Part shown: in pieces, positions 1-8,238 of the stretch | Position numbering within the stretch: the stretch's first letter is position 1 | Layout of the letters: every line of letters begins with the position of its first letter | Source of the DNA: Thermomonas carbonis | GTDB taxonomy: Bacteria; Pseudomonadota; Gammaproteobacteria; Xanthomonadales; Xanthomonadaceae | Assembly: GCF_014396975.1 (NCBI RefSeq) | Contig: NZ_CP060719.1 | Coordinates: forward strand, 2,638,001-2,702,000 | DNA: 64,000 nt | Reading direction: 5' to 3' | Program-made: the position numbers and the translations under genes | Notes under the pieces: model-generated | What the model saw: the letters and a program-made list of their open reading frames with translations, nothing else | Told to the model about the DNA's origin: nothing | Database searches by the model: none

Positions 1-1359
1 GTCAAGCCCGGCGTGCGCCAGGCGATGGAAGACACCCTGGCCGATACCGCCAACGTGCTCGCGGAACTGGCCAGCGACGACCTGCTGGCCGGGCGCATCG
101 ACAGCGGCCAGTTCGCCGGGCGGATCCGCGCGATGGGCCAGCGCGAGATCCGCGGCAAGATCTGGGGCCAGGTCAAGCACGCGCCCAGCTACCGGATCAG
201 CGTGACCGACGCGCGCGGGATCGTGGTCTACGACTCGGCCGGCCGCGACCTGGGACGCGACAATTCGCGCTGGAACGACGTGCATCGCACCTTGCGCGGC
301 GAATACGGCGCGCGTTCCACCCGCGACGATCCGGATGATGAAATGAGTTCGGTGATGTACGTCGCCGCGCCGATCCGTGATGGCGAAGGCCGCATCGTCG
401 GCGTGCTCACGGTGTCCAAGCCGAATCGCAGCATCCAGCCCTTCATCGAGCGCAGCCAGAACGTGATCCTGCGCTGGGGCTGGGTGTTGCTGGGCAGTGC
501 CTTGCTGGTCGGCCTGCTGATGGCGTGGTGGTTGTCGCGGCAACTGGCGGGCCTGCGCCGCTATGCCGATGCGGTGTCGGCGGGGCAGCGGGCGAGTTTG
601 CCTGAGCGCGGCATCGAGAAACCCGCCGGTGAATTCGCCGACCTCGGCCGCGCGCTGGAGAGCATGCGCCGGCAACTGGACGGCAAGCAGTACGTCGAGC
701 AGTACGTGCACAGCCTCACCCATGAGTTGAAAAGCCCGCTGGCGGCGATCCGTGCTGCTGCCGAGTTGCTGGAATCCCCGTTGCCGGATGCCGATCGCGC
801 GCGCTTCGCTGCCAGCATCGGCAGCCAGAGCCGGCGGATGGCGACGATGGTGGACAAGCTGCTGGCCCTGGCCGAGGTCGAGCACCGCCAGCGCATCGAG
901 CGGCCCGAGTCGCTGGACATCGCCGCATTGGCGCGCGAAGTCGTGGACGATGCGGCATCGCATGCGCAGGCGGCGCAGGTGCGCATCGAAGCGCATGCGG
1001 GCGAAGGATTGCCGACCCTGCAGGGCGACGCATTCCTGCTGCGTCGGATGCTGGCCAATCTCGTCGACAACGCCATCGATTTCTCGCCGGCGGATGGCGT
1101 GGTCGAGCTGTATTTGCAGGCCGATGCGGATGCGCTGCGGATCGAGGTCGCGGATCGAGGTCCGGGCATTCCCGACTACGCGCTGGAGCGCGTGTTCGAG
1201 CGGTTCTATTCGTTGCCGCGTCCGGCGGGCGGCAACCGCAGCAGCGGGCTGGGACTGAACTTCGTCGCCGAGATCGCCAAGCTGCATGGCGGACATGCGC
1301 AGCTGCAGAATCGCGATGGCGGTGGTGCTGTCGCCAAGGTGATCTTGCCGCTCGGCTGA
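1..1359 (+). CDS. creC: CreC two-component sensor histidine kinase, 5' truncated
   Basis: The frame is open from base 1, so the N-terminal membrane anchor lies outside the window. Visible in order are a periplasmic sensor region, a membrane segment (about bases 466-530), a HAMP-like linker with RRYADAV, the phospho-acceptor H-box THELKSPLAAIR (His at 721-723), the N-box NLVDNAIDF, and ATP-binding DRGPGIPD and GLGLNF boxes. Sensor stretches such as SRWNDV, LRGEYGARST and SSVMYVAAPI match enterobacterial CreC closely. The family phosphorylates CreB and controls the cre regulon in response to carbon source and cell-wall status. The creD gene follows at once, as in the known creABCD order; creB is presumably just upstream. 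Confidence 0.93.
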   Translation, partial: VKPGVRQAMEDTLADTANVLAELASDDLLAGRIDSGQFAGRIRAMGQREIRGKIWGQVKHAPSYRISVTDARGIVVYDSAGRDLGRDNSRWNDVHRTLRGEYGARSTRDDPDDEMSSVMYVAAPIRDGEGRIVGVLTVSKPNRSIQPFIERSQNVILRWGWVLLGSALLVGLLMAWWLSRQLAGLRRYADAVSAGQRASLPERGIEKPAGEFADLGRALESMRRQLDGKQYVEQYVHSLTHELKSPLAAIRAAAELLESPLPDADRARFAASIGSQSRRMATMVDKLLALAEVEHRQRIERPESLDIAALAREVVDDAASHAQAAQVRIEAHAGEGLPTLQGDAFLLRRMLANLVDNAIDFSPADGVVELYLQADADALRIEVADRGPGIPDYALERVFERFYSLPRPAGGNRSSGLGLNFVAEIAKLHGGHAQLQNRDGGGAVAKVILPLG

Positions 1360-1452
1360 TCCGCCTCACCCTCGCTTCATCGTCCGCCCCTCGTGGCGTC
1401 GAATGTCGGCGCGACCCTGCACCCACTTTCCGGCAATGCATGGAGCGGGGCG

Positions 1453-2808
1453 ATGCGATTGGCATTCAAGGCGATCATGGTGGTGGTGCTGACGTTGGCG
1501 ATCCTGGTGCCGTTGACGATGGTCCGCGGCACCATCAACGAGCGACAGGCGTACCGGCAGGAAGCGGTGGAGGCGGTGGCGCAGAGCTATGCGCGGGCGC
1601 AGGGTTTGGCCGGGCCGGTGTTGGTGGTGCCGTACAGCGAGCAGGTCGAGTTGGAGGAAACCGACGCGAAGGGCGTCGTGCGCAAGCGCCAGACCACGGT
1701 CGAGGGCAACTGGCGGTACTTCCCGAAGACGATGACGCTCGAAGGCAACTTGCTGCCATCGATCCGCAAGCGCGGCCTGCACCAGGTGCGGGTTTACGAA
1801 TTGCAGGGCGCGCTGGACGCCACGTTCGACGCGCGCATTCCCGACGCCGACCCGTCGCGCCCGCGCACGCTGGGCACGCCGTGGCTGGACATCGGCATCG
1901 CCGACGTGCGCGGCCTGACCGGCACGCCGACCTTGAAGATGGGCGCGACGCCGCTGCCGGTGCTGCAGGGCCAGCAGGGCCGCAACGAGGCCGGCATGCA
2001 TGCGCTGCTGCCGGAGGGCGCGATCGTCGACGGGCGGCTGGCGTTCCCGCTGCAATTGGGGTTTGCGCTGCGCGGCACCGAAGCGTTGCGCATCGCGCCG
2101 TTGGCGGACAGCAACCGCATCGTGCTGGCCTCGGCCTGGCCGCATCCGCAGTTCAACGGCGACTTCCTGCCGCGCGCGCCGCGCATCGACGGCAACGGCT
2201 TCAAGGCGGAATGGGAAGTGTCGTCGCTGGCCAGCAATGCGCAGGCGCAGTATCGCGACGGCGGCAATGTCGACGGCAAACAGGCGCTGGACGCGATCGG
2301 CCTGTCGCTGGTGGAGCCGGTGGACCTGTATTCCAAGCTCGACCGCGCCAGCAAGTACGGGCTGCTGTTCGTGCTGCTGACCTTCGTCGGCTTCTTCATG
2401 TTCGAGACCATCCGCCAGTTGCCGATCCACCCGATCCAGTACCTGCTGGTCGGGCTGGCGTTGGCGATCTTCTTCCTGTTGCTGCTGGGGCTGTCCGAGC
2501 ACATCGCGTTCGGCATCGCCTACTGCGCGGCCAGCGTCGCCTGCATCGGCCTGCTCGGGTTCTACCTGGCGCACGTGTTGCGCAGCCGCGCACGCGGCAT
2601 CGGTTTCGCGGCGATGCTGGGCCTGTTGTACGCGGCGCTGTACGGGCTGCTGCTGTCCGAGGACAACGCGCTGGTGCTGGGTTCGGGCCTGCTGTTCGCG
2701 ATCCTGGCCGCGGTGATGATCGCCACCCGCAAGGTCGACTGGTACCAGGTGGCGGCGCGCGCGCCGGTGCCGGTCGCGGTCGATCTCGATGCCGATGTCG
2801 GCACCTGA
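1453..2808 (+). CDS. creD: CreD inner membrane protein
   Basis: CreD is an inner-membrane protein of the Cre regulon. Its overproduction is linked to colicin E2 tolerance and beta-lactam-related envelope phenotypes in other species; its molecular role is unknown. The protein has one N-terminal membrane segment, a large periplasmic domain (about residues 30-300, with NWPHPQF-type and GDFLPR motifs seen in the family) and about six C-terminal membrane segments including MQYLLVGL-like IQYLLVGLAL. The frame is open from a GTG at 1393, but ATG 1453 has a GGAGCGGGG ribosome site at 1442-1450 and starts just before the first hydrophobic segment, so it is preferred. It follows creC by about 93 bases. 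Confidence 0.92.
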   Translation: MRLAFKAIMVVVLTLAILVPLTMVRGTINERQAYRQEAVEAVAQSYARAQGLAGPVLVVPYSEQVELEETDAKGVVRKRQTTVEGNWRYFPKTMTLEGNLLPSIRKRGLHQVRVYELQGALDATFDARIPDADPSRPRTLGTPWLDIGIADVRGLTGTPTLKMGATPLPVLQGQQGRNEAGMHALLPEGAIVDGRLAFPLQLGFALRGTEALRIAPLADSNRIVLASAWPHPQFNGDFLPRAPRIDGNGFKAEWEVSSLASNAQAQYRDGGNVDGKQALDAIGLSLVEPVDLYSKLDRASKYGLLFVLLTFVGFFMFETIRQLPIHPIQYLLVGLALAIFFLLLLGLSEHIAFGIAYCAASVACIGLLGFYLAHVLRSRARGIGFAAMLGLLYAALYGLLLSEDNALVLGSGLLFAILAAVMIATRKVDWYQVAARAPVPVAVDLDADVGT

Positions 2809-2818
2809 TGCCACGCCC

Positions 2819-2831
2819 TAGAATCCGCGCA
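2819..2831 (+). promoter_or_regulatory. -10 box placed for a leaderless transcript
   Basis: TAGAAT occupies 2819-2824 and the start codon of the acetyltransferase begins at 2831, seven bases past the end of the box, where transcription would normally start. No Shine-Dalgarno sequence fits in the CCGCGC spacer. No convincing -35 box is seen. The identical AATCCGCGCATG string recurs before mtnA. Confidence 0.5.
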
Positions 2832-3442
2832 TGGAACGCACGATCACCCTGGAATGCCTGTCCGGTGCGGCGCTGCTGCCGCACCTGGACGCAGTGGCGG
2901 CGCTGCGCATCGCGGTGTTCCGCGACTGGCCCTACCTGTACGACGGCGATGTGGCGTACGAGCGCGAGTACCTCGATGCGTATGCGCAAAGTGCGGACAG
3001 CCTCGTGGTGCTGGCGCGCGATGGCGATGTCGTCATCGGCGCGAGTACCGGCATTCCACTGGCAGCGGACAGCGCCGAGTTCCAGGCGCCGTTCCTCGCA
3101 CGCGGCATCGATGCCACGACGGTGTTCTATTGCGGCGAATCGGTGCTGTTGCCGGCATGGCGCGGACGCGGCATCGGTCATGCGTTCTTCGACGCGCGCG
3201 AGGCGCATGCGCGCGCGCTGGGCGGGTTCGCGTGGACGGCATTCGCCGCCGTGGATCGTGACGAACGCGATCCGCGGCGGCCGCCGAACCATCGCGGCAA
3301 CGAGGCGTTCTGGAGCAAGCGCGGTTACCTGCGCCAGCCGGGCATGACCATGCGCCTGCACTGGAACGAAACCGGCATCGGCGACATCGACCATCCACTG
3401 ACGTTCTGGCTGCGGCCACTGGACGAGGACACAGGCACATGA
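2831..3442 (+). CDS. GNAT-family N-acetyltransferase
   Basis: A 203-residue cytoplasmic protein with a GNAT fold. The acetyl-CoA binding segment is LPAWRGRGIGHAFFDAREAHA (about residues 112-132), with the R-G-x-G-I-G pyrophosphate loop. A C-terminal segment (SKRGYLRQPGMTM) fits the last strands of the fold. The acceptor substrate cannot be read from the sequence. Its stop overlaps the start of the nitrilase-family gene by 4 bases (ATGA), so the two are translationally coupled and probably act on related small amides or amines. The start at 2831 has no ribosome site and lies exactly at the predicted transcription start. Confidence 0.88.
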   Translation: MERTITLECLSGAALLPHLDAVAALRIAVFRDWPYLYDGDVAYEREYLDAYAQSADSLVVLARDGDVVIGASTGIPLAADSAEFQAPFLARGIDATTVFYCGESVLLPAWRGRGIGHAFFDAREAHARALGGFAWTAFAAVDRDERDPRRPPNHRGNEAFWSKRGYLRQPGMTMRLHWNETGIGDIDHPLTFWLRPLDEDTGT

Positions 3443-4356
3443 AAGTCGCGGCATGCAAGTACCCGGTCGGCGAACCGCGCGATTTCGCCGCGTTTGCGAC
3501 GAAGCAGGAAACGTTGCTGGGCGAAGCGCAGGCGCGCGGCGCGCAACTGGCGGTGTTGCCGGAATATCTGTCGCTGGAGCTGGCGGCGATGTTCGATGAT
3601 GCGATCCGCAGCAACCTGCAGGCCTCGCTGGCGGCGATCCAGCCGCTGCGCGAGGACTGGCTGGCGCTCTACGCAGGCTTGGCGAGACGGCTGGGCATGG
3701 CGGTCGTCGCCGGCAGTTTCCTGCTCGATGGCGGGCGCGGCCGCTATCGAAACCGCAGCGATTTCTTCGCCGCCGATGGCGGCCACCTGTGGCAGGACAA
3801 GCTGCGCCTGACCGGCTTCGAGAAACGCACCGGCGTGATCGACTCCGGTGATGCCCTGAAGGTGTTCGATGCCGGCGGCGTGCGCGCGGGCATCGCGGTC
3901 TGCTACGACAGCGAGTTCCCGTTGCCGGTGCGCGCACAGTGCGAGGCCGGCGCGCGGCTGCTGCTGGTGCCGAGCTGCACGGATACCGATGCCGGTGCCA
4001 CCCGCGTGCGCGTGGGTTGCCTGGCGCGGGCCCTGGAGAACCGCTGCTTCGTCGCGCAGGCGGTCACCGCTGGTGAGGCAGCATGGAGCCCGGCACTCGA
4101 CGTCAACACCGGCGAGGCCGCGCTGATTGCGCCGATGGATGTAGGCCTGCCCAGCGACGGCATGCTGGTGCAGACCCGAGGCAGCGAGGCCTGGGCGATC
4201 GCCGAACTCGACTTCGATGCATTGGAAGCCAGTCGCGCGCAGGCGCAGGTGGCCAACGACCGCGACTGGTCGGCGCAGTATTTCCCCACCGTGCTGCGCG
4301 CGCGGCTGGAGCGTGCGGCCGATCACGGATCACGGGCGGCCCTGGCTCGGGCATGA
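3439..4356 (+). CDS. Carbon-nitrogen hydrolase (nitrilase superfamily)
   Basis: A 305-residue amidohydrolase. The Glu-Lys-Cys triad of the superfamily is visible: Glu42 in AVLPEYLSLE, Lys121 in LWQDKLRLT and Cys155 in GIAVCYDSEFP. The family hydrolyses C-N bonds of amides, nitriles or carbamoyl groups through a Cys thioester. The substrate is not evident; the branch resembles aliphatic amidases and N-carbamoylputrescine or omega-amidase relatives. It overlaps the preceding GNAT gene by ATGA, and the pair is a recurring acetyltransferase-amidohydrolase arrangement. There is no signal peptide. Confidence 0.9.
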   Translation: MKVAACKYPVGEPRDFAAFATKQETLLGEAQARGAQLAVLPEYLSLELAAMFDDAIRSNLQASLAAIQPLREDWLALYAGLARRLGMAVVAGSFLLDGGRGRYRNRSDFFAADGGHLWQDKLRLTGFEKRTGVIDSGDALKVFDAGGVRAGIAVCYDSEFPLPVRAQCEAGARLLLVPSCTDTDAGATRVRVGCLARALENRCFVAQAVTAGEAAWSPALDVNTGEAALIAPMDVGLPSDGMLVQTRGSEAWAIAELDFDALEASRAQAQVANDRDWSAQYFPTVLRARLERAADHGSRAALARA

Positions 4357-4426
4357 CCGATGGCCCACGCCCGGCACGCGTGGGCTTACTAGACTCCACG
4401 GTTTGTTTTCAACCATGGGGATGGCG

Positions 4427-6025
4427 ATGAAGCGATTGATGTTGGTAACGGCGTTGCTTGTGGCCGGCGTGGCCGGTACGCAAGGCGTGTCTGCTCAAGA
4501 GAAGGTGGACCTGGACATGACCGGGCGCATCCGCGCCGAGGCGTTCAATCGCTCGCAGGTGATGGCCACGCTGAACCACCTGACCGACGAGATCGGCCCG
4601 CGCCTGACCAACTCGCCGTCGATGGCGGAAGCCAATCGCTGGACGCGCTCCAAGTTCAGCGAATGGGGTCTGTCCAATGTGCATGACGAGGCCGTCGACG
4701 ACATCGGTCGCGGCTGGTCGTTCAACGATGCCGGCGTGGAAATGCTCAGCCCGCGGGTGATGCCGCTGCATGCGCTGCCGAAGGCGTGGACGCCGGGCAC
4801 CACCGGCGCGGTCGAAGGCGAGGCGATCTACGCCAAGTTGCAGAACAAGGGCGACCTCGAGAAGTGGAAGGGCAAGCTCAAGGGCAAGGTGCTGTTCACC
4901 GACGAACTGCGCCCGTACAAGCCGAACGAGAAGTCCGACTTCAGCCGCCACGACCACGACAGCCTGGAAGAACTGCTGTCCTATCCGTTGCCGACGGAAC
5001 GCACGCGCGATGCCAGCATGCTTGCGCAGTACCTGGAGCGGATGAAATTCGGCCCGGAGCTCAACCAGTTCCTGATCGATGAGGGCGTGGTCGCCACGAT
5101 GTCGATCAGCAGCTGGAACGACGGCATCGTGCGGGTGATGGGCGGCGGTTCGCGCAAGGCCGGCGAGTCGGTCGGCGTGCCGGCGCTGGTGATGATGGCG
5201 GAGCACTACAACACGGTGATGCGCGCGCTGGATCGCAAGGAGACGGTGAAGCTGCGCGTGAACGTGGATGCGCGTTTCCTCGATGACGCAAACCGGCCGG
5301 GCTACAACACCATCGCCGAGATCCCCGGCACCGGCCCGAACAAGAACGAAGTGGTGATGCTCGGCGCGCACATGGACTCGTGGCATACCGGTTCCGGCGC
5401 CAACGACAACGGCGCGGGCGTCGCGGTGATGATGGAGGCCGTGCGCATCCTCAAGGCGGTCGGCGCGCGTCCCAACCGCACCATTCGCGTCGCCTTGTGG
5501 ACCGGCGAGGAGCAGGGCCTGATCGGCTCGCAGGCGTACGTGGCCAAGCACTTCGCGGCGTATCCGGAACCCACCGATCCGGCGCAGAAGGCGTTGCCGG
5601 CGGCGTTCCGCACCAACAAGGGCAAGCTGGTCAAGACCGGCGACTACGAGAAGATCACCGCGTACTTCAACCTCGACAACGGCAGCGGCAAGATCCGCGG
5701 CATCTATGCGCAGGAAAACCTGGCGATCGCGCCGATCTTCGAGGACTGGCTGAAGCCGTGGAACGACGTCGGTGCGACCATCGTCACCCAGCGCAACACC
5801 GGCAGCACCGACCACGTGAGCTTCGACCGCGTCGGCATCCCGGGCTTCCAGTTCGTGCAGGACCAGCTGGACTACTTCAGCCACGTCCACCACACCCACC
5901 TGGACGTGCAGGACCATGCGGTCGCCGATGACCTCAAGCAGGCCTCGGCGATCGTCGCGTCGTTCGTCTACAACGCGGCGCAGCGCCCAAGCAAGTTGCC
6001 GCGCAAGATGCTGGTCGAGGATTGA
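4427..6025 (+). CDS. Secreted M28-family zinc metallopeptidase
   Basis: A signal peptide (KRLMLVTALLVAGVAG, cleavage after SAQ) directs export. The M28 zinc site is visible: His315 and Asp327 in GAHMDSWHTGSGANDNGAG, the Glu-Glu pair in TGEEQGLIGS, and the distal His in HVHHTHLD. A protease-associated-like domain lies between the N-terminal helix and the catalytic part. The family includes aminopeptidases and carboxypeptidases releasing amino acids from peptides in the periplasm or outside. ATG 4427 is chosen because GGGG at 4417-4420 is well spaced; ATGs at 4415 and 4421 are in frame alternatives. A possible -10 TAGACT is at 4390-4395. A rho-independent terminator follows at 6080. Confidence 0.92.
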   Translation: MKRLMLVTALLVAGVAGTQGVSAQEKVDLDMTGRIRAEAFNRSQVMATLNHLTDEIGPRLTNSPSMAEANRWTRSKFSEWGLSNVHDEAVDDIGRGWSFNDAGVEMLSPRVMPLHALPKAWTPGTTGAVEGEAIYAKLQNKGDLEKWKGKLKGKVLFTDELRPYKPNEKSDFSRHDHDSLEELLSYPLPTERTRDASMLAQYLERMKFGPELNQFLIDEGVVATMSISSWNDGIVRVMGGGSRKAGESVGVPALVMMAEHYNTVMRALDRKETVKLRVNVDARFLDDANRPGYNTIAEIPGTGPNKNEVVMLGAHMDSWHTGSGANDNGAGVAVMMEAVRILKAVGARPNRTIRVALWTGEEQGLIGSQAYVAKHFAAYPEPTDPAQKALPAAFRTNKGKLVKTGDYEKITAYFNLDNGSGKIRGIYAQENLAIAPIFEDWLKPWNDVGATIVTQRNTGSTDHVSFDRVGIPGFQFVQDQLDYFSHVHHTHLDVQDHAVADDLKQASAIVASFVYNAAQRPSKLPRKMLVED

Positions 6026-6034
6026 TCCATTGCT

Positions 6035-6057
6035 CCCTCTCCCGCTGCGGGAGAGGG
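6035..6057. repeat. Short palindromic repeat, CCCTCTCCC type
   Basis: CCCTCTCCC (6035-6043) and GGGAGAGGG (6049-6057) form a 9-bp hairpin with a 5-base loop just after the M28 peptidase stop. The same element recurs at 41340-41363 at the start of pbpC, so it is a dispersed repeat. Confidence 0.7.
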
Positions 6058-6079
6058 TTGTGGCGAGGGTGATATCGAA

Positions 6080-6104
6080 GGGTCGGCATTGCCGGCCCTT
6101 TTTT
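6080..6104 (+). terminator. Rho-independent terminator of the M28 peptidase gene
   Basis: GGGTCGGC (6080-6087) pairs with GCCGGCCC (6091-6098) around an ATT loop, followed by TTTTTT at 6099-6104. It lies 55 bases after the M28 peptidase stop. Confidence 0.85.
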
Positions 6105-6130
6105 GTCGACCACTCAGCTGCCGCATCGGC

Positions 6131-6223
6131 CTGCCCGGATGGGGTTCGCCGCTTAGGCTCCGCATCCGGCTTCGATGCGCGGCCGCGCGCCGTCCATGGC
6201 GCGCTCGAACCCCATCCGGGCAG
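6131..6223. repeat. Intergenic 18-bp perfect inverted repeat
   Basis: CTGCCCGGATGGGGTTCG at 6131-6148 is the exact reverse complement of 6206-6223. The arms are separated by 57 GC-rich bases and the match extends imperfectly outwards. The region has no gene; it lies between convergent M28 peptidase and PAP2 genes. It could be a small non-autonomous element; no transposase is present. Confidence 0.6.
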
Positions 6224-6267
6224 ACCGACGCTCGTTGGAAACTTTCGCTATCACGCAAGTGGGGCAC

Positions 6268-6300
6268 GTAGCCCGGGTAGAGCGCAGCGAAACCCGGGGC
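6268..6300. repeat. REP-like palindrome, CCCGGGT family
   Basis: CCCGGGT (6272-6278) and ACCCGGG (6292-6298) bracket AGAGCGCAGCGAA. A second copy of the same family, in inverted orientation, is at 13530-13560. Both lie just beyond gene ends, as extragenic palindromes usually do. Confidence 0.6.
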
Positions 6301-6304
6301 TCGA

Positions 6305-6868
6305 TCACGCGAACAACGACACCCCTGGAACAAGCCAAAGCGACACGCCGGCAAGCGCGCAACCGATGCCGGTCGCTGCCAGCACATCGCTCGGGTAATG
6401 GAGGCCGAGCATCACCCGCGAGGCCGCCACGCTGGCGGTGAACGGCACCAGCAGCCAGGCCAGCACCGGGTAATGCGCCATCGCCACCAGGCTGAAGGCG
6501 ACGGCGTGCAGGGTGTGCCCGGAGGGGAAGCTGAACTCGTCGAGCGGCGCCACCCATGCGCGGATGCGGACGTCGCTGGCGAACGGCCGTGGCCGCTTCG
6601 TCCAGCGCTTGAGCGCCTTGTAGAGGATCAGCGCGACCAACCCGGTGAGGGCGAGGTGCAGCGAGGCACGCAGGCCTGCCATGCCGTCGACCAACAACAA
6701 GCCGCCCATCAATGCGTACCAGAACACACCGTCGCCGAGCCGGCTCACGGCCGCGAAGAAGCGCAGCGCGCCGTGGCGCGCACACACGCGATTGGCGCGC
6801 AGGCACCAGCCGGATTCGGCAGTGGCGATGCGGCGGGTCGGCGACCTAGAGGGCAGCGATCGGGACAT
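6305..6868 (-). CDS. PAP2-family membrane phosphatase
   Basis: A 187-residue membrane protein carrying the three PAP2 signatures: KRWTKRPRP, PSGHT and SRVMLGLHYPSDVL, with several hydrophobic segments between them. The family dephosphorylates lipid phosphates such as undecaprenyl pyrophosphate or phosphatidic acid at the periplasmic face. ATG at 6868 lies inside the end of the glycosyltransferase gene (23-base overlap) and has GGGGATC upstream, so the two are coupled. Pairing with a GT4 glycosyltransferase suggests a glycolipid or lipid-linked sugar pathway; this is inference. Confidence 0.85.
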   Translation of the reverse strand: MSRSLPSRSPTRRIATAESGWCLRANRVCARHGALRFFAAVSRLGDGVFWYALMGGLLLVDGMAGLRASLHLALTGLVALILYKALKRWTKRPRPFASDVRIRAWVAPLDEFSFPSGHTLHAVAFSLVAMAHYPVLAWLLVPFTASVAASRVMLGLHYPSDVLAATGIGCALAGVSLWLVPGVSLFA

Positions 6869-8015
6869 GGCGATCCCCAGGGTTGGCGAGCGAGCGCAGC
6901 AGATGGTCGAAGTCGCTGGCGACCTGCGTAGGTCGCAGCGCGGCCACCGCCTCGCGGCAGGCCGGGCGCATGCGTCGGCGCGCTGCTTCGTCGCTGCCGA
7001 TGCGCGCCACCGCGGCGATGAACGCGGCATCGTCGTTGGCGGGCTGGTCGCTGCGCGGGATCGCGGCGCCATGCAGGCCATCGCGCAGGCATTCGCGGGC
7101 GGCGCCGTAGTCGAAGGCGACCGTCGGCACACCACTGGCCAGCGCCTCCAGCGTCACGTTGCCGAAGGTCTCGCTGTGGCTGGGGAAGACGAACAGGTCG
7201 GCGCTGGCGAAATGGCGGGCCAGGGCCTCACCCCGTTGCAGGCCGCAGAAGATGAAGTCGGGGTTCTCGCGCTGCAGGGCTTCGCGCGCGGGGCCGTCGC
7301 CGACCCAGACGAAGCGCGCCTCCGGGCGTTGCCGTTGCAGGGCGCGGAACGCATCCACCGCGAGGGCGAGGTTCTTCTCCGCCGCGATGCGGCCGACGAA
7401 GATCGCCGCGACGCCACGTTCGCCGACGCCCCACAGGGCGCGCAGCACCGGGTCGCGATGGCCGGGATCGAACTGGCCGGTGTCGACCGCGCGGGCCAGG
7501 CGCACGACGTTGTCGAAGCCTTCGGATTCCAGCAAGACCTGCAGTTCTCGGGTCGGCACCAGGGTGGCCTGTGCGCTGTTGTGGAAGTGGCGCATCCAGC
7601 GCAGCGCGACCGGTGCCAGCATCGGCAGCCCGTAGTCGCGCATGTAGGTGTCGAAGCGGGTGTGGAAGCCGGTGGCGGCGGGGATGCCGAGCTGGCGCGC
7701 GGCGCGCAGGGCGGACCAGCCCAGCGGACCTTCGGTGGCCACGTAGAGCGCGTCGGGGCGATTGGCCTCCCAGTGGCGTTGCAGCAGGCGCGTGGCCGGC
7801 AGGCCGAAGCGGAGGCCGGGATAGCGTGGCAGGCCGGCACCGCGGACCAGCAGGGTGTGGTCGGGCGTGGCATTCGCCGCATCGCCGGCCTGGCGCGGGC
7901 GCACCACGTCCACCGCGTTGCCGCGTTCGCGCAGGCCTTGCTCCAGCCCCTGCACGGTCAGGGCGACGCCGTTGATCTCGGGCGGGTAGGTCTCGGTGAC
8001 GATGGCGTAGCGCAT
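6846..8015 (-). CDS. GT4-family glycosyltransferase
   Basis: A 389-residue GT-B glycosyltransferase. The N-terminal acceptor domain starts TETYPPEINGVALT, a signature of bacterial GDP-mannose-dependent or diacylglycerol glycosyltransferases. The C-terminal donor domain has FVGRIAAEKN and the E-x7-E motif in SHSETFGNVTLEAL. It probably transfers a hexose from a nucleotide sugar to a lipid or polyol; the actual donor and acceptor are not shown. The frame is open back to 8048, but ATG 8015 has a GGAG ribosome site and matches the usual family start. It heads a two-gene unit with the PAP2 phosphatase. Confidence 0.87.
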   Translation of the reverse strand: MRYAIVTETYPPEINGVALTVQGLEQGLRERGNAVDVVRPRQAGDAANATPDHTLLVRGAGLPRYPGLRFGLPATRLLQRHWEANRPDALYVATEGPLGWSALRAARQLGIPAATGFHTRFDTYMRDYGLPMLAPVALRWMRHFHNSAQATLVPTRELQVLLESEGFDNVVRLARAVDTGQFDPGHRDPVLRALWGVGERGVAAIFVGRIAAEKNLALAVDAFRALQRQRPEARFVWVGDGPAREALQRENPDFIFCGLQRGEALARHFASADLFVFPSHSETFGNVTLEALASGVPTVAFDYGAARECLRDGLHGAAIPRSDQPANDDAAFIAAVARIGSDEAARRRMRPACREAVAALRPTQVASDFDHLLRSLANPGDRHVPIAAL

Positions 8016-8098
8016 GCAGCTCTCCGTTTGCGGGAGGCTGCGCGGCACGGGTGACCGGGTGGTGTCGTTGCGATGACGCGGGGGTGACAGGCGAGACC

Positions 8099-8155
8099 GA
8101 AAGTGGGGTCAGAGTCGGCTTTCGCGTCGCGAAAGCCGACTCTGACCCCACTTTC
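8099..8155. repeat. 57-bp perfect palindrome, RAYT/REP-type repeat
   Basis: Two perfect 28-base arms (8099-8126 and 8128-8155) flank a single T. The outer part reads GAAAGTGGGGTCAGAGTC, a motif I recognise as common around REP-associated tyrosine transposases in proteobacteria. It sits between the divergent glycosyltransferase and GntR genes, 47 bases before the GntR operator. No transposase gene is present here. Confidence 0.8.
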
Positions 8156-8178
8156 CCCCTGTTTCGTCGCAACCCGGC

Positions 8179-8208
8179 TTGACGATCCGGGCGTGTTCGT
8201 ACTGTACT
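8179..8208 (+). promoter_or_regulatory. Promoter of the first YtrA-type operon
   Basis: TTGACG at 8179-8184 and TGTACT at 8203-8208 are 18 bases apart. The -10 box lies inside the operator palindrome at 8202-8224, so repressor binding would block the polymerase. Confidence 0.55.
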
Positions 8209-8224
8209 AGATCAACTAGTACAG
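8202..8224 (+). promoter_or_regulatory. Operator of the YtrA-type GntR regulator
   Basis: CTGTACTAG (8202-8210) and CTAGTACAG (8216-8224) are perfect 9-base inverted arms around ATCAA. It is 14 bases upstream of the regulator start and overlaps its -10 box, the typical layout for autorepression by short GntR proteins. Confidence 0.75.
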
Positions 8225-8238
8225 ACAGGACGCCGCCC

